Shown here: positions 25,326 to 35,366 of the stretch, one piece after another
Layout of the letters: each line of letters starts with the position of its first letter
Position numbering within the stretch: the stretch's first letter is position 1
The notes under the pieces: model-generated
What the model was told of the DNA's origin: nothing
Seen by the model: the letters and a program-made list of their open reading frames with translations, nothing else
Databases searched by the model: none
Source: Verrucomicrobiales bacterium
Lineage (GTDB): Bacteria > Verrucomicrobiota > Verrucomicrobiia > Verrucomicrobiales > V1-33
Length of the DNA: 64,000 bases
Direction of reading: 5' to 3'
Assembly: GCA_028293125.1 (NCBI GenBank)
Contig: JAQGPJ010000038.1
Span: 1 to 64,000, forward strand
Position numbers and translations under genes: made by a program

Positions 25326-28177
25326 GGCGGGAAGAGAAACTCGTTGCTGTTGAACAGGGCGCGGCAGAGCAGGGCCAGCCCGTGCCGGCTGACGACCGTC
25401 GAGGCATCCTCCAGCTCCGCGCCGGTGGGCGCGCGGCTAAGCGCCAGTTGCCAGGCGCGCGTGACCTGCCGTGAAATGTCACCGCCCGCCTCCCTGATGA
25501 TCCGGGCGGCAAAGGCCTCGGACTGCTCCAATGTGAACCGGCTGTTGAAGAGATTGAGCGCCTGGATGGGCGTGGTGGAGGCGCGGCGGGCGGCGGTGCT
25601 CTGGCCGGCGTCCGGACAGTCGAACGCGCCAAAGACAGCCTCGGTCTCGCGCCGGACCTTGTGCGCGTAGATCATGCGGCGCAGGCCGTCGCCCGTGAAT
25701 GTCTCCACGGGGTTGAACCCGCTGAGCCCGCCGCGCTGGTTGAAGAGGTCGTAGCCGGGACCGTGCATTTTCAGATTCAGCAGGCCGTTGATGGCCAGCA
25801 TGGAGTCGCGGATGGCCTCCGCCTCCAGACGCCGGGAGGGGAAGCACCACAGCAGGCGGGCCTCCGCATCGACAGCGGCGGCGGGACTGCCCAGACTGGA
25901 GCCCGGACCGCTCTGCCCGTAGGTGCGGGACAGCACCATCAGCCGGTGCATGTGCTTCACGCTCCAGCCGCTGCGGATGAATTCGCCAGCCAGCCAGTCA
26001 AGGAGCGCGGGGTGCGTGGGCGGCATCCCGTTGTTGCCGAAATCGCTGGGGGTCTGAACCAAGCCGGTGCCGAAGTGGCCCTGCCAGAGGCGGTTCACCA
26101 TCACGCGGGCGGTGAGGGGATTCTCGGGACTGGCGATCCAGCCGGCAAGCGCCTGCCGGCGCTGCCGCTCGGGCGTGTCCCTTGCGAGGACGAGATCCCC
26201 CAAGGCGGCGGGCACGGCGGGCGGCACCTCCTCCCCCGGCTGTTCGGGATCGCCGCGGTTCAGCAGATGGATTTCATCCGGCTTGCGGAAAATGCCCGCA
26301 AAGACCTGCTGTGCGATGGCGGCAGCCCGCAGGGTGGCCTCCAGCGGTTCCTTTTCACGGATCAGTCGGCCCGCCTCCGCAGCCTCCTCCGCTCCCAGCC
26401 CGCCGGTGGTGAACACCCAGGGCTTTTCATCCTTGGGGTCAAATCTCCGACGGTCCTCCGCGTCGGCGACGGCTTTCCATTCCCCTGAGGCATCGGCCAC
26501 TTCTATCAGATAGTCGAGAGCCAGACGGTCGGTGAACTGCTCCTGCCGGTCGCGGCCCCAGAGCACGCGGTCAATGGACTCCTCCTGCGCGAACTCCACG
26601 GTCACCCGGCCTTTGCCGGTTTCATTTCCCATCCAGCTGCGGGCGTTGCCGTATTCGCCGTCGTTGAGGAATTTCAGACTGTGCCGGTCCGCCACCTCGG
26701 TGCTCCCGGAGGCACTGACCACCGCCCCGGCCCTGGCCAGCGCCACATTGGCACCGGCGACGGAGAGCACCTCCAACTCGTCCAGACAGGGCTCCAGGTT
26801 GTTGGTGGCACGGATGGTGAAGCGCAGACGCCTGGCTTTCACCGGCGCGAACCGGTCCACGTTTTCCCGGGCATTGATCATCGGGCGCCCGGCACCGCCT
26901 CCCGCCAGGGGAATAAAGCGGGTAAGCTCCCGGCTGATGCGGGCCAGTTGAAGTTTGGCTGCTTCCGCCTTCCGGCGCGCGGCTTCGGCCTCCGGGGTGC
27001 GGAGCTCCCGGTCCTCATATTCCACCCCAGCGACAAAGGCCTGCATGGCGTAGTAGTCCCGGGCGGTGACGGGGTCGAATTTATGATCATGGCAGCGGGC
27101 GCAGCCGATGCTGAGGCCGAGGAAGGTCTGACCGATGTTGTTCACGATCTCATCCAGCGCATCCTGCCGGGCCAGCCGCTTCGACGGCTCGTCCTGACCG
27201 ATCTGTCCGGGCAGCAGCACCGAGGCCGTCACCAGAAAACCCGTGGCTGCGTCCTTTCCGAGCGTGTCCCCCACGATCTGCTCCCGGATGAACCGGTCAT
27301 ACGGCGTGCCGGCATTGAAGGCATCGATCACATAATCCCGGTAGGGCCAGGCATTCGGGCGCTCGGTGTTGACCTCGAATCCGTGGGTGTCCGCATACCG
27401 CACCACATCCAGCCAGTGCTGCGCCTGGCGCTCGCCGTAGCGCGGGCTGGCCAGCAGGCGCTCCACCACACGTTCCATCGCGCCGGGCTGCGTGTCTTTG
27501 ACGAAATCCGCCACATCCTCCGGAATCGGCGGCAGGCCGGTGAGGTCGAAGGTCACGCGGCGCAGCCACGCGGTGCGGTCCGCCGGCGGTGAAAAGGCGA
27601 GACCTTTTTGCCGCAGGGAGGCTTCAATAAAGGTGTCGATCGACACTGGCACGGAGGATGATGGACCACCGGGCCCGGTTGGCGGCGGCGTCGCGGGCAT
27701 GGCGGGCGGGGCCGGGTTTGCCGCCAGAGGCTTGAAGCTCCAGTGGTCCCGTTTGTCCTTCAGTCTCACCGCGTCCCCCGGCCACACCGCTCCCTCATTG
27801 ATCCAAGTAGTCAGGATGCCAATCTGCGCGGGCGAAAGACCCTCACCATCCGGAGGCATCCTCTCCTCCTCATCCGCACCGGCGGCGGTGACGAGGTGAA
27901 TGAGCCGGCTTTCCCCCGCCTTCCCCGGAAGGATGTCCGGCCCATGCCTGCTGCCGCCCTTCAAAGCCTCCGGCCCGATATCCAGCCGCAGTCCCCCCTT
28001 CTGCTTTTTCTCCCCGTGGCATTCATAACAGTGATTTTGAAAAATCGGCCGCACGTCCCGGACAAAATCCACCGTCCCGGCTTCCGCCGCCCACGCCAGC
28101 CCCGCCATCCAGAGGAACACGGAAAGCAGGACGGGCTGGCAACGGAAGGTCACAGACGGCGGCAGGCGGACGGGCAT
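25322..28177 (-). CDS. PSD1-type cytochrome c with DUF1549 and DUF1553 domains
   Basis: An exported protein of 951 residues from the ATG at 28177, which starts a signal peptide (MPVRLPP... ending WAAEA). The N-terminal planctomycete cytochrome c domain has the haem motif CYECH (50-54), and Met in RMPPDGE is a likely axial ligand. DUF1549 follows ([11 protein letters not shown]... [12 protein letters not shown]). A central insertion of about 200 residues resembles a discoidin/galactose-binding fold ([22 protein letters not shown]). DUF1553 is at the C-terminus ([25 protein letters not shown]). It is coupled to the DUF1501 gene. The set resembles clusters used for sulfated or complex glycans, but no sulfatase is present here. 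Confidence 0.92.
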   Translation of the reverse strand: MPVRLPPSVTFRCQPVLLSVFLWMAGLAWAAEAGTVDFVRDVRPIFQNHCYECHGEKKQKGGLRLDIGPEALKGGSRHGPDILPGKAGESRLIHLVTAAGADEEERMPPDGEGLSPAQIGILTTWINEGAVWPGDAVRLKDKRDHWSFKPLAANPAPPAMPATPPPTGPGGPSSSVPVSIDTFIEASLRQKGLAFSPPADRTAWLRRVTFDLTGLPPIPEDVADFVKDTQPGAMERVVERLLASPRYGERQAQHWLDVVRYADTHGFEVNTERPNAWPYRDYVIDAFNAGTPYDRFIREQIVGDTLGKDAATGFLVTASVLLPGQIGQDEPSKRLARQDALDEIVNNIGQTFLGLSIGCARCHDHKFDPVTARDYYAMQAFVAGVEYEDRELRTPEAEAARRKAEAAKLQLARISRELTRFIPLAGGGAGRPMINARENVDRFAPVKARRLRFTIRATNNLEPCLDELEVLSVAGANVALARAGAVVSASGSTEVADRHSLKFLNDGEYGNARSWMGNETGKGRVTVEFAQEESIDRVLWGRDRQEQFTDRLALDYLIEVADASGEWKAVADAEDRRRFDPKDEKPWVFTTGGLGAEEAAEAGRLIREKEPLEATLRAAAIAQQVFAGIFRKPDEIHLLNRGDPEQPGEEVPPAVPAALGDLVLARDTPERQRRQALAGWIASPENPLTARVMVNRLWQGHFGTGLVQTPSDFGNNGMPPTHPALLDWLAGEFIRSGWSVKHMHRLMVLSRTYGQSGPGSSLGSPAAAVDAEARLLWCFPSRRLEAEAIRDSMLAINGLLNLKMHGPGYDLFNQRGGLSGFNPVETFTGDGLRRMIYAHKVRRETEAVFGAFDCPDAGQSTAARRASTTPIQALNLFNSRFTLEQSEAFAARIIREAGGDISRQVTRAWQLALSRAPTGAELEDASTVVSRHGLALLCRALFNSNEFLFPP

Positions 28178-28316
28178 GGATACCGTGCTTATACGCGGTT
28201 CCGGCGGTGAAACTCGCAGGCACTTTGGAGAGAGGCTAAAGGGCTCAGGAGAGCCGCCGGGGATTTCTGTGCTGGAATTGGGAATCCAAGTTTTGGGATT
28301 TGATAGTTGAAAACCC

Positions 28317-29396
28317 TCAACCTCCCCCCACCCTCCGGGCGGTGGGCAGAAGATCCCGGATGCGGGTGAAAATCTCCGGAGGGAAACCCAGAGCGCGCTT
28401 GGCCTGATAGTCGCGCTCCAGCATGTTGGGCTCATCGCGCAGGAAGCGGGCCTGGACAGAGGTGATGAGGCCGCGCAGGCGGGCCCAGAGGGGCTGGATT
28501 GGGACGGGGAAATCGCTGCCGTGAAGAAGACGGCTGTGGTATTGCGGCAGGTGGAGGAGGCGGGTCAGGCCGGCGCTGCGGAGAGGGAGATTGAGGGCGC
28601 TGAGGTCACCATAAAGATTGGGCCAGCAGTCCATCATTTGAAGCAGGAGGGACAGGTAATCCGGATCGCCGAGGCCGCTTTTGGTGGCGCAGTGGGCGGC
28701 GATGACATTGACCCCGCACTCCAACGGCAGTTGGAGCCCGGCGGGGCTGGCGTGGGCGGGCTGATACTGGGGCACGGTGTGCTCGCCTCCGGTGTGGGCC
28801 AGCAGCGGCAGCCCAGCCTCGGCCAGGCGCTCCCAGAAGCGGCGGTAGGCCGGGCGGGAGCAGTCGATGTTCTGGCAATTGGGCAGGATTTTCAGCATGA
28901 CCGCACCCTGCGCCACACAGCGGTCCAGTTCATCCATGGCATCGGCCCGCGCCGGATGGATGGACACGGCGGGAAGAAAACCGGGATGGGCGGCGGCAAG
29001 ATCAAGGACATAGCGGTTGGGCACATGAAGGGAGCCGAAGTCCAGCCGTCCGCCTTTTTCGTCGTAAACCTCCTCGTGGGCGAGAATCACCAGATGGCTG
29101 AGGGAGGACGACTCCAGCCACCGGGCCAGCAGGTCCGCGTAGACGGCATCGAATTCCGGGGCATCCCAGCGGGTTTTCAGTCCCAGCTGGCGCAGCATGA
29201 AATCCGCCATCCACTGACGGGACTTCGACATTTTCAGCCAGCAGCCGCTGCCGGCTTTTCCATTGCCGACCACATGCACGTGCATGTCCACGGGGCCTTG
29301 CGGAGGTCTGACAGTGGAGGAGGCGGCGGGGGAGACATTGCCGGGACGGGTCCCCGCGTCCGGACGGGCGGCATTGGAGTGGGTGGTGGTGGACAT
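28317..29396 (-). CDS. Amidohydrolase family protein (Amidohydrolase_2 / TIM-barrel metal hydrolase)
   Basis: A protein of 359 residues with the signatures of the amidohydrolase-2 family (PF04909). HxH at His39/His41 (in VDMHVHV) provides two metal ligands. A later AHTGGEH holds a third histidine, AAHC a fourth, and HGSDFP the catalytic aspartate. Family members decarboxylate or hydrolyse ring compounds and lactones, and the substrate here is unknown. The first 30 residues are a low-complexity tail without a signal. It ends 139 bases upstream of the DUF1553 gene on the same strand, so read-through is possible. Confidence 0.85.
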   Translation of the reverse strand: MSTTTHSNAARPDAGTRPGNVSPAASSTVRPPQGPVDMHVHVVGNGKAGSGCWLKMSKSRQWMADFMLRQLGLKTRWDAPEFDAVYADLLARWLESSSLSHLVILAHEEVYDEKGGRLDFGSLHVPNRYVLDLAAAHPGFLPAVSIHPARADAMDELDRCVAQGAVMLKILPNCQNIDCSRPAYRRFWERLAEAGLPLLAHTGGEHTVPQYQPAHASPAGLQLPLECGVNVIAAHCATKSGLGDPDYLSLLLQMMDCWPNLYGDLSALNLPLRSAGLTRLLHLPQYHSRLLHGSDFPVPIQPLWARLRGLITSVQARFLRDEPNMLERDYQAKRALGFPPEIFTRIRDLLPTARRVGGG

Positions 29397-29469
29397 GCGG
29401 TCAAAACCTGCGCCTTTCCCGCAGCGGGAAAACCGGAAACTGACCGCCCCCAGGGAAAACCGCCGTCAG

Positions 29470-31230
29470 TCAGTTGGCGAGATGTTTGGAGGGATCGTAA
29501 AAGATGCGCACATCCGCGCGGGTGGTGCCCAGCAGGGACTGGGCGCGCTTGAGGGCATTGCGGGTGGAGAGATTGGGGTTCTGAGCGGAGCCGATAAAGA
29601 GGTTTTCGCGTCCGATGACGGGGATCATGCCGGCATTGCGCAGCACACGGTAAACCTCCTTGCTCAGCCCGCTGATGATGAGGTGCCGTTCATGCCCGCG
29701 CAGGAACTCCACCAGTTCCTCCAGCGCCATCACGCTGGTGGCGTCGAGATGGCGGGCATTTTTCATGCGCAGGATGATTACCCGCAGCTGGGGATCGGCG
29801 GCGGTCTGCTGGATCTGAGTGCGGAACAGCTCGGCGGCTCCGAAAAACAGGTCGCCCTCCACATGCACGATGGAGATGGCGGGGTTCTCCCGGTGCCGGC
29901 TGCCGGGGCGCTCGGTCAGCATGCCCTCCGGGGAGAATTCATACTCCACCAGACTGGGCCGGGAAGCCTTACGCAGATAGAGCACGATACTGGTGGCCAC
30001 GCCGACAAAAATGGCCACATACAGCGGCATCAGCAGGCTGCTCAGGAAGGTGACCACGACTGTGATGGCGTCGCTGCGGGTGGCCCGCAGGCAGATGCGC
30101 AGGTGCACGGGCTGGATGACGGAGAGGGTCAGGCACATGATCAGCGCCGCCAGCGCGGGGCGGGGGATCAGCGGCACTACATTCCCCAGAGCCAGCGCCC
30201 CCGCTGCGCAAAGCAGCCCGCAGAGCAGACTGCTGATCTGGGTGCGGGCTCCACTGGTGAAATTGAGCACACTGCGGGTCAGGCTGCCGCTGACGGGAAG
30301 GCCGCCGAGGAAAACGCTGCCCAGATTGGCCATGCCGCAGCCGAACATGTCCTGATTCAGGTCCGGACGGTCACCGCTTTTGCCGGCCAGGGATTTGGTC
30401 ATGACGGAATTCTCCAGCGCCGCCAGAAACGCCACGGCCAAGGCCGGGCCGATGAGCAGGGAAATGCGATCGTAGGTGGCGGCATCCATGAAATCCGGGA
30501 ACGAGGGCTTCAGTTCGCTGAGCGAAAAAGCGTGCAGCCGGGCCACCCGCCAACCATGGAAATCCATGAAGGCCGCCAGCCCCGACGCCATCACCAGGGT
30601 GATGGCGAAGCAGGGCAGGCGTTTCAGCCGTTTGCTCCGCGTCAGCAGGAAGTAAATCAGAATGGACGCGCCAGCGATCAGGGGGCTGGGCAGGGTGGCC
30701 TGACGCAGTCCCTTCACGGACTCCACCATCAGGGTGATGAAGGTCTGCGCGCGCCCGTGCGAGGGCTGGTGCGGGATGCCCAGGGCCTCCGGCAGCTGGC
30801 TGGCCATGATCAGCAGCGCCGCGCCGGTGAGATAGCCCACGATGACACTCCGGCTGATGTACTGGATCAGGTCCGCCATCCGCAGCAGGGCCCCCGCGGT
30901 CAGCGCCAGCGCGGCGATCAGGGTCAGGATCGGCAGCAGCACCGGCCGGTCCACCGCGCTGAAGGCCGCAAGGGAGCTGAACACCATGAGCGCCGTGGCG
31001 TTGGTCGGGCCCAGATTGGTGTGCCGGGAGTGGGCAAAGACCGGTCCCAGCAGCGAGCCGATGGCCGCGCACAGAATGCCCGTGGCCTCCACCGGCAGTC
31101 CGGCGATCATAGCACAGGCCATGCCCTGGGGAATGGCCAGCAGCGCCACATTCACGGCGGCCTTGCTGTCGGCGGCGAACTGCCCCGCCGTGTATTTCCG
31201 CAGCCGGTCCCCCAGAGGGAACAACCTCAC
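29470..31230 (-). CDS. SulP/SLC26 family anion transporter with STAS domain
   Basis: An inner-membrane carrier of 586 residues from a GTG at 31230, chosen because the conserved SulP start (LFPLGDRLRKY...) follows directly. A TTG at 31377 would add 49 unconserved residues. The transporter core shows NVALLAIPQGMA, the GLPVEATGI segment and GPTNATALM, then about ten further hydrophobic helices. The C-terminal STAS domain (about 450-560) contains AISIVHVEGDLFFGAAE and LDATSVMALEELV. Substrate (sulfate, bicarbonate or dicarboxylate) cannot be told. It precedes the amidohydrolase on the same strand by 73 bases. Confidence 0.88.
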   Translation of the reverse strand: MRLFPLGDRLRKYTAGQFAADSKAAVNVALLAIPQGMACAMIAGLPVEATGILCAAIGSLLGPVFAHSRHTNLGPTNATALMVFSSLAAFSAVDRPVLLPILTLIAALALTAGALLRMADLIQYISRSVIVGYLTGAALLIMASQLPEALGIPHQPSHGRAQTFITLMVESVKGLRQATLPSPLIAGASILIYFLLTRSKRLKRLPCFAITLVMASGLAAFMDFHGWRVARLHAFSLSELKPSFPDFMDAATYDRISLLIGPALAVAFLAALENSVMTKSLAGKSGDRPDLNQDMFGCGMANLGSVFLGGLPVSGSLTRSVLNFTSGARTQISSLLCGLLCAAGALALGNVVPLIPRPALAALIMCLTLSVIQPVHLRICLRATRSDAITVVVTFLSSLLMPLYVAIFVGVATSIVLYLRKASRPSLVEYEFSPEGMLTERPGSRHRENPAISIVHVEGDLFFGAAELFRTQIQQTAADPQLRVIILRMKNARHLDATSVMALEELVEFLRGHERHLIISGLSKEVYRVLRNAGMIPVIGRENLFIGSAQNPNLSTRNALKRAQSLLGTTRADVRIFYDPSKHLAN

Positions 31231-31705
31231 GCGGCGGGAGATGCCGCCCAAAAGAATAAGGTGGCCGCCTGCGGGAACCGAGGCGGAAGGGGACTCAATC
31301 GGAGGCTGGGAGGGCACGGCGGCAAAGGCGCGGGAAACACCCGCATCCCCCAATAACCACTGCCGGCCCGCCCGCAAAGCAAATCATTTGCCACAATAAT
31401 CCAAATAAAACCACCCGCCCGGCTGTCACGCCAGGCATTGATCTTTGCAGCATCCCGGGCCTTCCGTGATCCCGGGAATTCAGTGGTCAAACCTTCGGGA
31501 CGGCCATGGAGCGGACAAGGGCGGTTTCAGATCCTGAATCTCAAATTTGAAACTCCCGCAGCCGCCGTGGCAGGCCATCAGGCTTTGCGGCGTCCTCCGG
31601 CTGCGGAGGTCGGGTTCGAATTCATCCTTAGCTTTCTGAAGAGTGAATCCTGCCAAGGCGGAGGTGCCGACCGGTCCATCGGCAATACGGTGCCCGAGGC
31701 CCCGG
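31231..31705. other. Non-coding or uncertain stretch between SulP and the membrane-anchored protein
   Basis: It includes the possible N-terminal extension of the SulP gene (to 31377). From 31378 to 31705 I see no gene, repeat or terminator that can be supported, only short unrecognised reading frames. Confidence 0.35.
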
Positions 31706-32629
31706 TCACTTCGTCGTGGCAACGGTTGAGGGCACCGGAACCGTTCCCGCTTTTCCGGGAGCAGTTGGCCCGCCAAGAGCGGTGAGGACACCGGCAGGCT
31801 CTGTATCCGGATTTCCGCCACCGGGGCCGGCGATGGCCCCGAAGCTGTTGTCCGTGATAGGCAGTGGGGCTCTCAGATTCAGATGCGCGGGGGGGGCCGC
31901 CGTGAGGGTGATGCCCTTGGTGGCGTCCACCGTGTGCTCACCGTAGAGCAGGGGCACCACGGTGAAGACGAGAACATCCTCATTCAGCCGCTCGACATTG
32001 ATGACCGAGCTGTAGAGCCGGCGCTTCTTGCGGCGGCTGTCGATATCGAGCAGGTCCCCGGCGGAGAATTGCTGCTCGGGTTTGGCGTCCACAATGGTGG
32101 GCAGGACATACTCGATCACCACGTTGCGGTACTCCCGCTCGTCATCGGTCATGGCCACGGCGCGGGCCACCATGCCGGTGGTGAAGACGTCGCCCTTGGT
32201 CAGGGGCCGCGCGTGGACCACGCGGAAGCGGCCGCTGAGGTAGAAAGGCTTCTCGTCCTTGTTTTTATAGTTGGTAATGTAATTCCGGCGCAGCAGGGCG
32301 TTGTTGTCCTTCAGATTGCGGTCGCTCAGCGTGTAGAACTTCTGGTAGAGATCTTTGGGATTGTAGGTCCTGCCGGCGGGCACGGACTTCTCATCGAACT
32401 GCCTGATCTCCTCCAGCCGGTTCATTTTCTCCAGAAAGCTGTAGTTGAACGGCGTCTCCGGGTGGGTGAACACAAAAATGCTGAAGATCCATGAGAAGGT
32501 GGCCATGCCGATCAGCACGCTGATGCCGATGGTCCACCAGAACATGCCCCCATCGGTTTTGGGCATCGCTTGGGTGCTGTTATGGTCCTTGGTGTTCGCC
32601 CGCGACATGGAGCCGCGTGGGGCATTCAT
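31706..32629 (-). CDS. Membrane-anchored protein of unknown function
   Basis: A protein of about 307 residues with a single membrane helix (in MFWWTIGISVLIGMATFSWI) after a short hydrophilic N-terminus, then an exported mixed alpha/beta body and a Pro/Gly/Thr-rich C-terminal tail. ATG codons at 32650, 32629 and 32608 are all possible starts, and none has a clear Shine-Dalgarno sequence. The body (YLSGRFRVVHARPLTKGDVF, VVIEYVLPTI) looks like a beta-rich SAF- or ligand-binding-type domain, but no family is recognised. It is followed upstream on the same strand by the IscA gene 40 bases away, so the two could be expressed together. Confidence 0.75.
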   Translation of the reverse strand: MNAPRGSMSRANTKDHNSTQAMPKTDGGMFWWTIGISVLIGMATFSWIFSIFVFTHPETPFNYSFLEKMNRLEEIRQFDEKSVPAGRTYNPKDLYQKFYTLSDRNLKDNNALLRRNYITNYKNKDEKPFYLSGRFRVVHARPLTKGDVFTTGMVARAVAMTDDEREYRNVVIEYVLPTIVDAKPEQQFSAGDLLDIDSRRKKRRLYSSVINVERLNEDVLVFTVVPLLYGEHTVDATKGITLTAAPPAHLNLRAPLPITDNSFGAIAGPGGGNPDTEPAGVLTALGGPTAPGKAGTVPVPSTVATTK

Positions 32630-32689
32630 AAATTCAACGTGCGGACGCATCTGGATTTTTTCTTTTTTAAAGGAGGATGGAGGAATTTT

Positions 32690-33091
32690 TCAGGTGGCCG
32701 CAGTGCCGCAGGCCGGGCCGTCCGGCACCGGTGGGGGGACGGCCGGGGACGAGGACAAGGACGGCGCGGCGGGCTCGAACGAGGTTCCGCAGCCGCAGGA
32801 GCGGGCGGCGTTGGGATTGTGGATCTTGAATCCGCTGTCGTTCAGCGAGTCCTCGTAGTCCACGCGGGAGCCCTGCAGATACGGGGCACTGGCAGCGTCC
32901 ACGATGAAATTGACACCCTCATGCCCGACCACAGTGTCGCCTTCGGCGGGCTCGCCCAAGGTCATGGCATACTGGAGGCCCGCGCAGCCGCCGCGCTCCA
33001 CCAGCAGCCGCAGGCCGGCGCCGGCGGCGGCGTTTTTATCCACAAGAAGTTGGCGCAGATGGGCGGCGGCGGTGTCTGTGACCTCGATCAT
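32690..33091 (-). CDS. A-type iron-sulphur carrier protein (IscA/ErpA/SufA family)
   Basis: A cytoplasmic protein of 133 residues that would accept and deliver iron-sulphur clusters. The three family cysteines are present: Cys36 in RGGCAGLQY, and Cys99 and Cys101 in RSCGCGTSF. The conserved IDAASAPYL-like and FKIHNPNA segments are also present. The normal protein ends soon after the last cysteine at about 107. This one carries an extra 28-residue Pro/Ser-rich tail with a further cysteine, which is unusual and of unknown role. No other isc or suf gene is in the window. Confidence 0.92.
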   Translation of the reverse strand: MIEVTDTAAAHLRQLLVDKNAAAGAGLRLLVERGGCAGLQYAMTLGEPAEGDTVVGHEGVNFIVDAASAPYLQGSRVDYEDSLNDSGFKIHNPNAARSCGCGTSFEPAAPSLSSSPAVPPPVPDGPACGTAAT

Positions 33092-33217
33092 AGTCTTTAA
33101 ATAAGGGGGGACCGGACAGCGGACAGGGAATTACGGAAATCCTAAGTTTCCACGTTTCAAACCACAAGCAAATTTCCCCTGTCGCTTAGGGAATTTCCCA
33201 GTGCATTTATGCGGTTC

Positions 33218-35260
33218 ATGGCCATCATTCAAGTCCTCTCTGATCTTCTGGCGAGCCAAGTGGCCGCCGGCGAGGTGGTGGAGCGTCCGGCCTCGGTGGT
33301 CAAGGAGCTGGTGGAGAACAGTCTGGATGCCCGCGCCGCCACTATCTCCGTGCTGGCACGGCGTGGGGGATCCGCACTGCTGAGGGTGGTGGATGACGGG
33401 ATGGGCATGGATCGTGAGGATGCGGTGGCGTGCCTGCAGCGGCACGCGACCAGCAAGATACGCACCAGCGGTGATCTGGCCGCCATTATAACAAAAGGTT
33501 TCCGCGGCGAGGCGCTGCCCAGCATCGCCAGCGTCTCCAAATTCACCCTGTCCACCCGTCAGGCGGGGGCGCTGACGGGAACACGGGTAACGGTGGAGGG
33601 AGGCACGGTGACGGAGGTCTGCGATGCCGGCGACGCGCCGGGCACCCAAGTGGAGGTGCGCCAGCTGTTTTACAATATGCCGGCCAGGCGGAAATTCCTG
33701 CGGTCGGAGGACACGGAGTTCAGCCACATCGAGCAGCAGGTGAGGGTGCAGGCACTGGCGCATCCGGAGGTGGGTTTCAGACTGACAAGGGACGACCGCT
33801 GCCTGTTCCATCTGCCGCCCGGCGGGCAGTTGCTGGAAAGGATCGCGGGACTGGCCGGAGCGGAGCTGACGGAGCGGCTGCTGGAAATAACAGACATGGA
33901 GCGCGGACCCGTGAGGGTGAGCGGCTTTATCGGCGAGGCCGGTCTGCTGCGGAGCACCCGGTCCCTGCAGTTCACGTTTCTGAACCGCCGCCCGGTGGAG
34001 AGTCCGGTGTTCACCCAGGCGCTGCGGGGCGGTTATGGCGAGGCCCTGCCCCGCGGCCAGTCGCCGGTGGTCTTCCTGCGGGTGGAGATCGACCCCGCGG
34101 CGGTGGATGTGAATGTGCATCCCGCCAAGCGGGAGGTGCGCTTCCGTCATGGACTGGCCGTGCAGGGGGCTCTTACTGAAATCCTGCAGGAAACCCTGCG
34201 CCGGGGGCGGGCATTCAGAACCACGGTATCCTTGGCGGTGCCGGACCGTTTGCCAGGAAGCGGCGACGGTGCGGATGCCGGATCCACGGCCGGTGGCCGT
34301 CCTCCGACACCGGTGAGCGGTGGACACCACTTAGGCGGGAGTCCCGGACCCTCCCCCTCCCAGGAGGCTTTCGAAAACGGAAGCCGCCCCCTAGCCGGAG
34401 CAGAACTGGATCCGGATTTGAACCGGCGCTCCGCTCCGTCAGGCCGTCCCATGACGACGCCGGTGCCGGTGCCGCGCTGGCAGCCTCCTGCGGTGCAGCC
34501 GGCGCTGATTCCCGTGGAGGGAGAGCACGTAAGCCCTGGGGGAAACGGAGCCGGCGGGGCCAGCAGTGCCGGTCCGCACCCGGAAAACGCCGCCGCACCG
34601 TGCAACGGAACAGCGCAGGGCGGTGTCCCCGCGCCGCCGCCTCCGGATGCATCCGATGCCGTGGCCGTGGAAGGCAAGGTGCCGGAATTCCGGGTGACCA
34701 GCCTGCTGGGCGGCCAGTATGTGGTCATGGAAAGCGCGGAGGGTCTGGTGCTGATGGATCACCGGGCCGCCTGGGAGCGGGTGTTGTTCGAGGAGGCGCT
34801 GGACCGGGCCTCGCGGCAGGGCACGGGATCGCAGGCCCTGCTGACCCCACTGACGGTGCCGCTGAGTCCGCGGGAGTTTGATTTTCTGAAGCCCTGGATG
34901 CCGGCGCTGCGGCGAATGGGGCTGGGCGTGGAGGAGTTCGGCCCCAACACCGTGATGGTGGACAGCCTGCCGCCGTTCTGGAAATCCGACGGCGAAACCC
35001 CGGCGCTGCTGAGCGCCCTTCTGGACGATCTGCGCCATGCCGGCGACCGGGCTCCGGCGCGGCGGCTGGATGAGGAATCCATCGCGGCCGCGGTGGCCCG
35101 CCAGGCTGCCCGCCGCCAGGCTCCGCAGTCCGTGGAGCAGGCGGAGGAACTGGTGCGCCGGCTGCTGGCCTGCGGTATGCCCTACTGCTGCCCGGTGGGC
35201 AGACCGACGATCATCCAGCTGTCCTTTCAGGAGCTGGCGCGGAAATTCGGACGGATTTGA
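33218..35260 (+). CDS. mutL: DNA mismatch repair protein MutL
   Basis: MutL couples mismatch recognition by MutS to strand removal. The protein has 680 residues from the ATG at 33218; an ATG three codons upstream adds MRF only. The GHKL ATPase motifs are seen: AAGEVVERP, ELVENSLDA (Mg2+/ATP Asn), DDGMGMD and KGFRGEALPSIASV. NMPARRKF, FLNRRPV and VDVNVHPAKREVRF follow. A Pro/Gly-rich linker (about 360-490) leads to the C-terminal dimerisation domain, with an endonuclease-like DHRAAWERVLFEE (the canonical form is DQHA-x2-E-x4-E) and CPVGRP. Nicking activity is thus plausible, as expected where no mutH exists. It is divergent from iscA. Confidence 0.95.
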   Translation: MAIIQVLSDLLASQVAAGEVVERPASVVKELVENSLDARAATISVLARRGGSALLRVVDDGMGMDREDAVACLQRHATSKIRTSGDLAAIITKGFRGEALPSIASVSKFTLSTRQAGALTGTRVTVEGGTVTEVCDAGDAPGTQVEVRQLFYNMPARRKFLRSEDTEFSHIEQQVRVQALAHPEVGFRLTRDDRCLFHLPPGGQLLERIAGLAGAELTERLLEITDMERGPVRVSGFIGEAGLLRSTRSLQFTFLNRRPVESPVFTQALRGGYGEALPRGQSPVVFLRVEIDPAAVDVNVHPAKREVRFRHGLAVQGALTEILQETLRRGRAFRTTVSLAVPDRLPGSGDGADAGSTAGGRPPTPVSGGHHLGGSPGPSPSQEAFENGSRPLAGAELDPDLNRRSAPSGRPMTTPVPVPRWQPPAVQPALIPVEGEHVSPGGNGAGGASSAGPHPENAAAPCNGTAQGGVPAPPPPDASDAVAVEGKVPEFRVTSLLGGQYVVMESAEGLVLMDHRAAWERVLFEEALDRASRQGTGSQALLTPLTVPLSPREFDFLKPWMPALRRMGLGVEEFGPNTVMVDSLPPFWKSDGETPALLSALLDDLRHAGDRAPARRLDEESIAAAVARQAARRQAPQSVEQAEELVRRLLACGMPYCCPVGRPTIIQLSFQELARKFGRI

Positions 35261-35366
35261 GCCTTTCCCATCCGGGCCTCATGCGCGCCTGCGGATGAAG
35301 AAGTGAGGTCCGGTGCCTCGCATCGTGGAAAGGGCGGGGCGGATGCGGCCCGTATGGGTGCGTGTT

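Noticed and set aside
29263-31356. Plus-strand open frame of 697 codons
   Set aside because: It lies opposite the SulP transporter gene. Its translation is rich in Gln, His and Gly, with no motifs, as expected of the antisense of a GC-rich membrane-protein gene.
33131-34330. Minus-strand open frame of 399 codons
   Set aside because: Antisense to mutL; no conserved motif.
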